Shown: positions 1 to 5,083 of the stretch, piece by piece | How positions within the stretch are numbered: position 1 is the first letter of the stretch | Layout of the letters: every line of letters starts with the position of its first letter | Source of the DNA: Planctomycetota bacterium | GTDB taxonomy: Bacteria > Planctomycetota > SBBH01 > JACQRN01 | DNA length: 6,442 bases | Direction: 5' to 3' | NCBI GenBank assembly: GCA_016206515.1 | Contig: JACQRN010000163.1 | Coordinates: 1-6,442, forward strand | Notes under the pieces: model-generated | Seen by the model: the letters and a program-made list of their open reading frames with translations, nothing else | The model's database searches: none | Told to the model about the DNA's origin: nothing | Program-made: the position numbers and the translations under genes

Positions 1-1
1 G

Positions 2-1066
2 CTGGGCCGCGCGGCGGGGGCCTGCGACATGGACAAGACGGCGATCTGGATCTTCGAGGACATCCTTTCCGTGTCCCCGTCCGACATCGACACCCTGCGC
101 GAGCTCGGGCGCCTCTTCTACGAGACCGACGAGAAGAAGGCCTCGGGGTACTTCGAGCGGATCCTCGTCACAAACCACTCGGACAAGGAGGCCCACGAGG
201 CGGTCCGCGACCTCGCCGCGCGGGCCACGATGAAGCAGGGCGTCGAGGGGGCCGCCGCCTCGGGAGAGAAGGACAGCTGGAAACAGATGATGAAGGACAC
301 CGACAGCGCCAAGCGGCTCGAATTCGGCACCAAGATGCTCAAGACGAAGGAGGAGTTCGACACCGCGATCGCGTACGCGACCGATCAGGTCCGGAAGAAA
401 CCGGAAGACCCCAAGACATGGGTCAGCCTCGGGGAGATCCACATGGCGCAGCGCGCATACGAGAAGGCGGAGGAGGCGTTCCTCAAGGCGTGCGAACTCG
501 ACACGGCCAACCCGACGCTGCGCTTCAAGGTCGGGGACGCCAGGATCAAGCGCATGGAGGCGCGCGTGGCGGAGCTCCTGGAACGCGCGAAGGGGGGCGA
601 CGCGAACGCCGCGGAGGAGGCGAAAAAGGCGGATGCGGAGCGGATCGCCTTCGCCCTCGAGGACTACACGTCGCGCGTTCGGGCCCACCCGACGGACCTG
701 GACCTGCGGTACCGGTACGGGGAACTGCTCTACCGCGGCGGCCGCTGGAAGGAGGCGGTCGCCGAGTTCCAGCACGCGGTGCGCAACCCGAAGCGCCAGA
801 AGGCGGCCGCCGCGCGCATGGCGGACTGTTTCGAGCGGCTGGGGAATGACGACCTGGCCCACGACCACCTGGCCAAGGCGCTCGAGCAGTTCAACACGGT
901 CGACGAGGACTGCAAGGGGATCCTCTACCGGCTGGGGCGGCTCGAGGAGAAGCGGGGAAAACTCCCTGAGGCGCACGGGCATTTCATGAAGATCTTCGAG
1001 GTGGACATCAACTATCGGGATGTGTCGGATCGGGTCGAGAAGACGAGAACGAAGGGAGCGGGTTAA
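2..1066 (+). CDS. Tetratricopeptide-repeat protein, probably 5'-partial
   Basis: A helical-repeat protein, probably a protein-protein interaction scaffold; the partner is not visible. Numbering from the ATG at 29 gives 345 residues. TPR-like helix pairs are seen at about 18-50, 108-161 (with the typical WVSLGEIH...AYEKAEEAF...P pattern), 205-253 (RYGELLYRGGRWKEAVAEF), 256-290 and 297-330. A low-complexity charged Ala/Glu/Lys stretch lies at about 175-205. No signal peptide or membrane segment is seen. The frame stays open from base 2, and the codons before the ATG read like the end of another TPR helix (LGRAAGACD), so the true start is probably outside the window. However, a GGGGG stretch 8 nt before the ATG at 29 could serve as a ribosome binding site, so a start at 29 is possible. 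rpsT follows after 3 nt, suggesting co-transcription. The specific function is not recognised. Confidence 0.8.
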   Translation: MGRAAGACDMDKTAIWIFEDILSVSPSDIDTLRELGRLFYETDEKKASGYFERILVTNHSDKEAHEAVRDLAARATMKQGVEGAAASGEKDSWKQMMKDTDSAKRLEFGTKMLKTKEEFDTAIAYATDQVRKKPEDPKTWVSLGEIHMAQRAYEKAEEAFLKACELDTANPTLRFKVGDARIKRMEARVAELLERAKGGDANAAEEAKKADAERIAFALEDYTSRVRAHPTDLDLRYRYGELLYRGGRWKEAVAEFQHAVRNPKRQKAAAARMADCFERLGNDDLAHDHLAKALEQFNTVDEDCKGILYRLGRLEEKRGKLPEAHGHFMKIFEVDINYRDVSDRVEKTRTKGAG

Positions 1067-1069
1067 CGG

Positions 1070-1348
1070 ATGCCTCATTCGAAGCAGGCTGCGAAGCGCG
1101 CGCGAACCAGCGCCAGGCAAAGGCTGAAGAACCGGGAGGAGAAGTCCAAAATCCGGACCGGGATCCGGAAGTACGATGCGGCGGTGGCCGCCGGCTCCGC
1201 CGAGGCGCCGGCGCTCCTCTCCCTCTGCCACAAGATGCTGGATCAAGCGGGGGCGAAGAGGCTCCTGCACCCGAATGCGGCGGCGCGCAAGAAGGGCCAG
1301 CTGGCGCGGAAGCTAGCGTCGGGCGGCGCGAATTCGAAATCCCATTGA
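1070..1348 (+). CDS. rpsT: 30S ribosomal protein S20
   Basis: S20 binds 16S rRNA early in assembly of the small ribosomal subunit. The 92-residue product has the family's usual length (about 85-90) and strongly basic composition. The N-terminus (MPHSKQAAKRARTSARQRLKNR) matches the S20 pattern of a Lys/Arg-rich first helix, followed by KSKIRTGIRKY. Near the C-terminus the hallmark NAAARKKGQLARKL is intact at about residues 69-82. The ATG lies 3 nt after the TAA of the TPR gene. A GAAGGGAG stretch 11 nt upstream, inside the end of that gene, is the likely ribosome binding site. rpsT is often monocistronic, so being directly behind a TPR gene is a lineage-specific arrangement. It converges on flgM, with the repeat island in between. 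Confidence 0.95.
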   Translation: MPHSKQAAKRARTSARQRLKNREEKSKIRTGIRKYDAAVAAGSAEAPALLSLCHKMLDQAGAKRLLHPNAAARKKGQLARKLASGGANSKSH

Positions 1349-1357
1349 GCCCGACAT

Positions 1358-1375
1358 CGTCCATGTCGTCCGTGT
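1358..1375. repeat. Imperfect 9-bp tandem repeat
   Basis: CGTCCATGT is followed directly by CGTCCGTGT, eight of nine bases matching. It sits between the rpsT stop and the REP-like hairpins. It may be a remnant of a simple-sequence array or just chance at this length. Confidence 0.4.
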
Positions 1376-1376
1376 C

Positions 1377-1402
1377 AGGACGGGCATAAAGCCCGTCCTA
1401 CC
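1377..1402 (-). repeat. REP-like hairpin, copy 1 (GTAG foot)
   Basis: On the minus strand this reads GGTAGGACGGGC, loop TTTAT, then GCCCGTCCT. A perfect 9-bp stem (AGGACGGGC/GCCCGTCCT on the plus strand) surrounds a 5-nt loop. A GTAG tetranucleotide lies at the foot of the hairpin, the signature of REP elements moved by REP-associated tyrosine transposases (RAYTs). It starts 29 bp after the rpsT stop and could also stall or terminate transcription, although no T-run follows it. Confidence 0.65.
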
Positions 1403-1412
1403 TATCTGCGTG

Positions 1413-1435
1413 GTAGGCCGGGGTTTACCCCCGGC
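1413..1435 (+). repeat. REP-like hairpin, copy 2 (GTAG foot), inverted relative to copy 1
   Basis: The plus strand reads GTAG, stem GCCGGGG, loop TTTAC, stem CCCCGGC. The layout is the same as copy 1 (foot, 7-bp core stem, TTTA-type loop) but in the opposite orientation. The two feet face each other as CTACC and GGTAG across 9 nt. Such a head-to-head pair is the classic BIME (bacterial interspersed mosaic element). The stems differ in sequence but keep base pairing, as expected for related repeat copies. Confidence 0.65.
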
Positions 1436-1456
1436 GCGTCTCCCAGGGTCGACCTT

Positions 1457-1468
1457 GTGCCGCGGCAC
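1457..1468. repeat. Perfect 12-bp palindrome
   Basis: GTGCCGCGGCAC is fully self-complementary. It lies between REP-like copy 2 and the degenerate third copy, in the rpsT/flgM convergent gap. It may be part of the repeat unit or a protein binding site; nothing further can be said. Confidence 0.4.
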
Positions 1469-1476
1469 GCGGTGTC

Positions 1477-1501
1477 GGCGTTGACAGAAGACACGCCTAC
1501 C
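1477..1501 (-). repeat. Degenerate third REP-like hairpin
   Basis: On the minus strand a GGTAG foot leads into a 5-bp stem (GGCGT/ACGCC) with an 11-nt loop. The foot and position fit the two stronger copies, but the stem is weak, so this is a tentative third member of the array. Beyond it, 1502-1538 holds nothing I can identify, and no clear terminator is seen for flgM. Confidence 0.35.
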
Positions 1502-1538
1502 GCGCACCCGCCAGGGAGCCGGAGGCGAAACGGATCGA

Positions 1539-1814
1539 CTACGTCTCTTCGTCGACCAGCCGGTCGACGGCCTTCGAAACCTTCTCGTCCGTGAGGTAGC
1601 GCCCCTCCTGGATGAGTTTGCGGATCGCCTCGACGCGCTCCGAGCGGACCGGCGCGGAGTCGCGGACCTTCGCGATATGCTGCGCCGCGTTCGAGATCTC
1701 GACCGAGTCGGCGGGCCGCGTCTTGCCGCCCGAGGCGGGCGGCACGCGCGCCCCGCGCCGTCCCTCCGGCCCCCGAGGCCCCTGCACCCCCCCCAGTCCC
1801 TGGATTTCAGACAT
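1539..1814 (-). CDS. flgM: Anti-sigma-28 factor, FlgM-like
   Basis: FlgM holds the flagellar sigma factor FliA (sigma-28) inactive until the hook-basal body is complete, then leaves through the flagellar export apparatus. The 91-residue product fits the family length. Residues 1-35 are Gly/Pro/Arg-rich and probably disordered, like the secreted N-terminus of FlgM. The C-terminal half carries the sigma-binding pattern: DSVEIS at 36-41, R57 to V61 (RSERVEAIRKLI), then the characteristic G-x-Y at 71-73 and a last helix (EKVSKAVDRLVDEE). The ATG at 1814 has a good ribosome binding site, CGGAGG, 6 nt upstream. It lies 18 nt after the stop of a small unknown gene in the same direction. No other flagellar gene is in the window. 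The assignment rests on the motif pattern without a search. Confidence 0.8.
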   Translation of the reverse strand: MSEIQGLGGVQGPRGPEGRRGARVPPASGGKTRPADSVEISNAAQHIAKVRDSAPVRSERVEAIRKLIQEGRYLTDEKVSKAVDRLVDEET

Positions 1815-1832
1815 GGTCCGCCTCCGGCCCCA

Positions 1833-2039
1833 TCATTCCTCCGTCAGCTGCGCCTTGCAAGCGAGAACCTCGCCCAGCAGCGGAGGATCCCCCGAAAGAA
1901 GGGACCGCAGATGCTCCGGGGAGAGTTCGCTCAACGCCGCCACCGAAATGCGCCTGCCATCCTCGGGAAACCGGCGGGCGATCTCCACCGTGGGCATCCC
2001 GAGCGTCTGCTTGAGGAAAAGGATCTGCCGATACGTCAC
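1833..2039 (-). CDS. Small hypothetical protein upstream of flgM
   Basis: A 68-residue product that I do not recognise. It starts with GTG at 2039 (MTYRQILFLKQTLGM...). A GGGA 7 nt before the start, within a longer G-rich stretch, could be the ribosome binding site. Predicted content is mostly helical, with a Leu-rich second half (SPEHLRSLLSGDPPLLGEVL). Residues about 16-24 (PTVEIARRF) look loosely like one helix of a helix-turn-helix, but too little is present to call a DNA-binding domain. The stop is 18 nt before flgM, so the two are probably co-transcribed, making a role in flagellar regulation possible. A competing 100-residue frame over the same DNA (2109 to 1807) has a Gly/Arg/Ser-rich composition typical of a shadow frame and was not chosen. 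Confidence 0.6.
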   Translation of the reverse strand: MTYRQILFLKQTLGMPTVEIARRFPEDGRRISVAALSELSPEHLRSLLSGDPPLLGEVLACKAQLTEE

Positions 2040-2175
2040 GTCTCATTCCCGTCCCCCCCTCCACAGGTAAGATCGACACGCCTATACCGGAACTTGAACG
2101 CCGATGCATTCATGCTGGAACCGCCACATGGAGGATTCCGATACAACCGAGACGATAGATACAACCTGTTTCACT
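2040..2175 (-). promoter_or_regulatory. AT-richer gap, probable promoter region for the 68-aa gene and flgM
   Basis: This 136-bp gap between the hydrolase stop and the small gene is visibly AT-richer than its surroundings, as expected for a promoter. No strong promoter pair is visible. A TATAGG on the minus strand is a possible -10 without a convincing -35. A TCAA-N16-GTCGATCT stretch only weakly resembles a sigma-28 promoter, and no sigma-54 site with correct spacing was found. No terminator hairpin follows the hydrolase gene, so read-through from the upstream operon is possible. Confidence 0.4.
2140..2166. repeat. 9-bp direct repeat, candidate operator
   Basis: GATACAACC occurs at 2140-2148 and again at 2158-2166, 18 bp apart start to start. 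It lies just after the hydrolase stop and about 100 bp upstream of the 68-aa gene. Two exact copies in a short gap suggest a regulator binding site, although chance cannot be excluded. Confidence 0.4.
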
Positions 2176-2895
2176 CTAAATAGATACGGCGGAGCCCGCC
2201 GCTTTCACAAGGGCGCTGAACAACCGTTTCGTACCCTGGCGATCCGGGGTGCTCTCCGGATGCCACTGGACCCCCAGGTAGAACCCCCTGGTGGACTCCA
2301 CCCCCTCGACGAGACCGTCGGGACTCTTCGCGTTGAGCAGGAGGGACCGGCCGGGCCTGTCAACAGCCTGGTGGTGCCAGCTGGCGCCGAGGATCCGCTC
2401 GCGCCCCAGGATGCGACGGAGCAGCGTCCCGGGCCGTACGAGCACAGGATGTGACACGTACACGCCGCGGCGAGAGCGGTGCCCCTCCACGCGGCCGATC
2501 CGCTCCCGCAGGTCGCCTACGAGCGACCCCCCCGAGGCGACGTTCATCACCTGGCACCCCAGACAGATCCCGAGCGTGGGAAGATTTGCGCGGCGGGCGG
2601 CGCGCGCCAGGGCAAGTTCGCTCCGCTCGCGTGCCGGGTCGAGCGGTTCGAACCCGCGGGGAAGCGTCCGGCGGCCGTAGGTGCCTGGATGCAGGTCGTT
2701 GCCGCCGGTCAGGAGCAGGCCGTCCAGGCGCGACAGGACCCGCGTCGCCTCCGCGTCCGTCCGGACCGGGGGCAGGACCAGCGCGTCCGCCCCGGCGCGC
2801 GCGAGGCATTCGAGGTAGGCGCCGGAAACCGTCACGCGCGAGCGGCCAGCGCTGCGGGACACATTGCCGGTCACGCCGATGAGGGGAACGCGCAC
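2176..2895 (-). CDS. Class I glutamine-amidotransferase-like gamma-glutamyl hydrolase (peptidase C26, PuuD-like)
   Basis: The family (PuuD and relatives) hydrolyses gamma-glutamyl amide bonds in the cytoplasm, for example gamma-glutamyl-GABA in putrescine breakdown. The 239-residue product is full length for it. Landmarks are PLIGVTGN at 4-11, the oxyanion-side LLTGGNDLHPGTYG at 61-74, the nucleophile elbow GICLGCQVMNV with C111, the SWHHQAVD segment at 172-179, DG at 193-194, and the second triad part VQWHPE with H212 and E214. The catalytic triad is thus intact. PuuD-type proteins usually have Arg after the Cys (GICRG); here it is Leu, as in biosynthetic amidotransferases, so the substrate is uncertain. 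No polyamine genes are nearby. It starts with GTG 3 nt after the MerR stop, behind a GGGGGGA stretch in the end of that gene, and is the third gene of the operon. Confidence 0.85.
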   Translation of the reverse strand: MRVPLIGVTGNVSRSAGRSRVTVSGAYLECLARAGADALVLPPVRTDAEATRVLSRLDGLLLTGGNDLHPGTYGRRTLPRGFEPLDPARERSELALARAARRANLPTLGICLGCQVMNVASGGSLVGDLRERIGRVEGHRSRRGVYVSHPVLVRPGTLLRRILGRERILGASWHHQAVDRPGRSLLLNAKSPDGLVEGVESTRGFYLGVQWHPESTPDRQGTKRLFSALVKAAGSAVSI

Positions 2896-2898
2896 CCC

Positions 2899-3165
2899 CT
2901 ATCCCCCCGCGTTCGCCGTCCGGCCCCGCAGGAACGTCTCCTTGATCGCTCCCAGGGAGTAGCCGCTGCGGTTGAGACGACGGATCAGATCGATGCACTC
3001 GACCGCGCGGTCGTCGAACAACCGGTACCCGGCGGGGGAGCGGGATGTCTCCCGGACGAGCCCCAGGATGCAGTAGTGGCGGACCAACTGCGGGGTCACG
3101 CGGAAGCGCCTGGCGACCTCCCCGATTCGCAGGAGCCTACGCCGGGAGGGGGGGGCGCTCATCAT
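2899..3165 (-). CDS. MerR-family regulator consisting of the DNA-binding domain only
   Basis: An 88-residue winged helix-turn-helix protein. The MerR pattern is clear: RIGEVARRFRVTPQLVRHYCILGLV at about 13-37 (helix-turn-helix), AGYRLFDDRAVECIDLIRRL at about 45-64 (wing and following helix), then GYSLGAIKETF at 68-78. It ends there, without the long dimerisation helix and effector domain of typical MerR proteins (usually 120 residues or more). Single-domain members such as BldC exist, so it may be functional as it is. The ATG at 3165 overlaps the HDOD gene stop (ATGA), which implies translational coupling; a second ATG follows directly. A run of eight C residues in codons 4-7 makes the start prone to slippage or sequencing error. 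Likely targets are its own operon or nearby genes, which is inference. Confidence 0.85.
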   Translation of the reverse strand: MMSAPPSRRRLLRIGEVARRFRVTPQLVRHYCILGLVRETSRSPAGYRLFDDRAVECIDLIRRLNRSGYSLGAIKETFLRGRTANAGG

Positions 3166-4901
3166 GACGCCAGCCCGGTCGCCTTGCGCACGGCACAGCG
3201 GTACGCGTCGGCGTCGAGCGGTCTGTCGATGACGGCCGTACCGTCCGGGGCCCGCCAGGGCATCCCATCTCGGCGCGGGCAGACGAGCAGGATCGGGATA
3301 CCGCGCAGCTTCGGGCTCTGCCGCACCAGCCCCAGCAGCACGCTGTCCGGGGGCGCCTCGAGAATGTCGACGACGACCGCCCGGGGAGGCGGGCCCGCGT
3401 CGATCGCAGCCTCCAGCTGCGTCCAGCGCTCCGCGACGGCGACCTCGTACGGTTCACACAGCAGCGCCATCTGGGTCAGCACGATGGGCCGGTCCCCCTC
3501 GACCGCCACGATCACGCGCGGCGCGTCGGGAAGGCGCTTCCCCCGGACCTCCCCGGACGGGGCCGCCAGCCCCATCTGCTCCCGGATCATCCGAAGATCC
3601 GCGAGCGCGCCCGTCACGACCTGGGCGACGCGCTCCCGGGGGAGCCGCAGGAGCGACCAGAGCCGGCGGGTCCCCTCCTCGCACTGGTGGTCCCCGGCCC
3701 ACCCCATGCCGGAGGCCTTGCAGAGGATGTCCGCCAGGCAGACGAGCCGGACGAGCTGCACCTGCGAGTAGTCGTACCGCTCCACCGATTGCGGGACATG
3801 GTGGCATGAGACCGCCATCCGGATCCCGGGCGGGAGGTTCCACCGCCCCCCCAGGACGCCGCCGAAGAACGAGTGGTTCTCCCCGAACGCCTCCCGTTCG
3901 GCCTCCCGCACGAGCCCGCCGCCTATGCGCACGCGTTCCAGGACCTTCCCGTACTCGTCCGGCACCAGGCGATCGAGCGCGACCTTCCCGATGTCGTGCA
4001 GGAGCCCGCAGAGGAACGCCTCCCCCTCCGGGGCCGAGCGCGTCTCGCGGGCGAGCGCCTTGGCGACGAGCGCCGTGCCGAGGGAATGCTCCCAGAAGCG
4101 CACCGGATCGAGTGTGCGGCACCCGTCGCGGAACAGGTCCAGCACGGAGACCGTCACTACGAGGTTCGCGATCTCGGAGAAGCCGATCAGGACCACCGCC
4201 TTCGAGATGTCACCGACCTTCCCCGACTGCCCGTAGAAGGCGGAATTCGCCACCCGCAGGACCTGCGCGGAGACCGCCTGGTCCATCGAGATCACCTTCG
4301 CCAGGTCCGCCGCGCCGCTGCGGACGTCCTGGATCGTCTCGACGATCTTCGCGGCGACGAACGGCATCCCGGGGAGCTCGTCGACGGTCAGGATCCGCTT
4401 CGCCAGGCGCGCCGCCCGAGGGTCGTCCGTGCCCATGGACGACCCCGCCGCCTCCGTCGGGGCGGACGGCCGGGACCGCCGCTCCAGCAGGCGCAGGAGG
4501 CGCTCCAGGACGGTCTCGAGCGAGGCGGGAATCTGCAGCATCCCGTCCGCCCCGGCCTGGATCGCCCGGCTGACGAGCACCTGGTCGCGCGATGGGCTCA
4601 GGAAAAGGAACGGGATCTGGGACGTCCGCGGATCCTTCTTCGATTGCCGGCACAAGTCGAGGATCCCTTCCCCGCGGTCGGAAACGCTCGCGATCACCGC
4701 GGCGGGGACGAGCGAGCAGAGTTGCGGGAACAGCGTCCCGTCCGCGGGGATCCGCCGCACCTGGTAGCCGATCCGGGCGACACCCCTCTCGATCTCCCCG
4801 GCCAGGGCGTCCTCCAGACCGACGGCGAGCACCACGCGCCCCGCGGGGGGGGCGCCCTTCGACGGCACGGCGGGAGCGGGGGGCGCTTGCATAGGGGGCA
4901 T
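3162..4901 (-). CDS. HDOD-domain signalling protein with receiver-like domains at both ends
   Basis: HDOD proteins are HD-superfamily signalling modules linked in several bacteria to stress, motility and surface behaviour. The 579-residue product has three parts. Residues 22-140 resemble a response-regulator receiver (VVLAVGLED, IPFLFLS, AIQAGADGML), but the phospho-acceptor position holds Ala/Ser (A71-S72) and the conserved Lys is Gln (Q123). Residues about 168-392 form the HDOD domain, with LPGMP, VLRVANSAFYG, WEHS (H272), LLHDIGK (H302-D303), NHSFFGG (H343), CHH (H367-H368) and D391. Residues 461-575 are a second receiver-like fold with an Asp (D512, VVVDILE) but Arg (R560) in place of Lys. 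A Pro/Ala-rich N-terminus precedes it, and a Ser/Pro/Gly linker lies at 141-160. No membrane segment is seen. It is the first gene of the HDOD-MerR-hydrolase operon. The ATG at 4901 has no purine-rich ribosome binding site; a second ATG lies three codons on. Confidence 0.88.
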   Translation of the reverse strand: MPPMQAPPAPAVPSKGAPPAGRVVLAVGLEDALAGEIERGVARIGYQVRRIPADGTLFPQLCSLVPAAVIASVSDRGEGILDLCRQSKKDPRTSQIPFLFLSPSRDQVLVSRAIQAGADGMLQIPASLETVLERLLRLLERRSRPSAPTEAAGSSMGTDDPRAARLAKRILTVDELPGMPFVAAKIVETIQDVRSGAADLAKVISMDQAVSAQVLRVANSAFYGQSGKVGDISKAVVLIGFSEIANLVVTVSVLDLFRDGCRTLDPVRFWEHSLGTALVAKALARETRSAPEGEAFLCGLLHDIGKVALDRLVPDEYGKVLERVRIGGGLVREAEREAFGENHSFFGGVLGGRWNLPPGIRMAVSCHHVPQSVERYDYSQVQLVRLVCLADILCKASGMGWAGDHQCEEGTRRLWSLLRLPRERVAQVVTGALADLRMIREQMGLAAPSGEVRGKRLPDAPRVIVAVEGDRPIVLTQMALLCEPYEVAVAERWTQLEAAIDAGPPPRAVVVDILEAPPDSVLLGLVRQSPKLRGIPILLVCPRRDGMPWRAPDGTAVIDRPLDADAYRCAVRKATGLAS

Positions 4902-4903
4902 TT

Positions 4904-4923
4904 CGGCACGCCAGCGGGTGCCG
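4904..4923 (-). promoter_or_regulatory. Hairpin directly before the HDOD start codon
   Basis: CGGCAC and GTGCCG form a perfect 6-bp stem with an 8-nt loop, ending 2 nt before the ATG at 4901. It occupies the place where a ribosome binding site would be expected. It may control translation or be an operator; alternatively, the true start is the ATG at 4892. Confidence 0.4.
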
Positions 4924-4934
4924 CTTGAGGCGCG

Positions 4935-4964
4935 ATGCTATCCCCGACGGTCCGCCCGGCGCAA
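4935..4964 (-). promoter_or_regulatory. Weak candidate promoter for the HDOD operon
   Basis: On the minus strand TTGCGC (4964-4959) is followed after 18 bp by TAGCAT (4940-4935), matching 3 of 6 and 4 of 6 bases of a sigma-70 promoter. The position, about 35 bp before the start codon, is sensible. The match is poor and the DNA GC-rich, so this is tentative. Confidence 0.28.
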
Positions 4965-4990
4965 TCGCCCCGCATCGGCGGCAAGGGTGC

Positions 4991-4996
4991 TAGACT
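4991..4996 (+). promoter_or_regulatory. Candidate -10 element of the tRNA-Val gene
   Basis: TAGACT, preceded by TGC as in an extended -10, lies 13 bp before the mature tRNA. No recognisable -35 hexamer lies at the right distance in the GC-rich DNA upstream. The 4902-5009 gap separates divergent units (HDOD operon and tRNA), so both promoters must lie in it or close by. Confidence 0.35.
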
Positions 4997-5009
4997 ACGC
5001 CGGAATCCG

Positions 5010-5083
5010 GGGCGGCTAGCTCAGCTGGTTAGAGCGCTACACTCACATTGTAGAGGTCACAGGTTCGAGTCCTGTGCCGCCCA
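5010..5083 (+). tRNA. tRNA-Val (anticodon CAC)
   Basis: The cloverleaf is complete. The acceptor stem pairs GGGCGGC (5010-5016) with GCCGCCC (5076-5082), followed by discriminator A at 5083. The D-arm is GCTC/GAGC (5019-5035). The anticodon stem CTACA/TGTAG encloses the loop CTCACAT, with anticodon CAC at 5044-5046 reading the valine codon GUG. The variable loop is AGGTC, and the T-arm is ACAGG-TTCGAGT-CCTGT. CCA is not encoded (ATTA follows), so it must be added enzymatically. The 3' part from 5029 to the end is also the antisense C-terminal coding end of the neighbouring integrase, marking the gene as an integration site. Confidence 0.97.
5029..5083. other. Probable attachment site (att) in the tRNA-Val 3' part
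   Basis: The integrase gene abuts the tRNA 3' end in antisense and reads into it up to the D-loop. Tyrosine integrases of islands and prophages commonly recombine within tRNA 3' halves, using the anticodon or T-arm symmetry and leaving an intact tRNA. The exact core cannot be fixed because the other end of the element, with its repeat copy, is outside the window. Confidence 0.55.

Noticed and set aside
1377..1399. First hairpin as a rho-independent terminator of rpsT
   Set aside because: The stem is strong, but no T-run follows on the plus strand. The GTAG foot and the inverted partner fit a REP element better; a side role in termination remains possible.
1349..1538. CRISPR array
   Set aside because: The repeats are few, differ in stem sequence, alternate in orientation and have no regular spacers.
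1807..2109. A 100-codon minus-strand frame overlapping the 68-aa gene and the flgM start
   Set aside because: Its composition is Gly/Ser/Arg-rich, it runs into flgM past that gene's start and ribosome binding site, and the 68-aa frame has the more protein-like sequence.
2040..2175. Possible sigma-28 or sigma-54 promoter before the flgM pair
   Set aside because: The best sigma-28-like match (TCAA-N16-GTCGATCT) has only about five of eight -10 bases and off-consensus spacing. A TGGCGG...GC stretch has the wrong GG-GC spacing for sigma-54.
2479..3771. Long plus-strand open frame (430 codons) antisense to the hydrolase, MerR and HDOD genes
   Set aside because: It crosses three well-supported minus-strand genes, is rich in Arg/Pro/Ala/Gly, and matches no family. 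This is expected where GC-rich third positions suppress stop codons on the other strand.
3873..4928. Long plus-strand frame (351 codons) antisense to the HDOD gene
   Set aside because: It lies wholly over a gene with clear domains, its composition is Arg/Asp/Gly/Pro-rich without motifs, and it has no convincing start signal.
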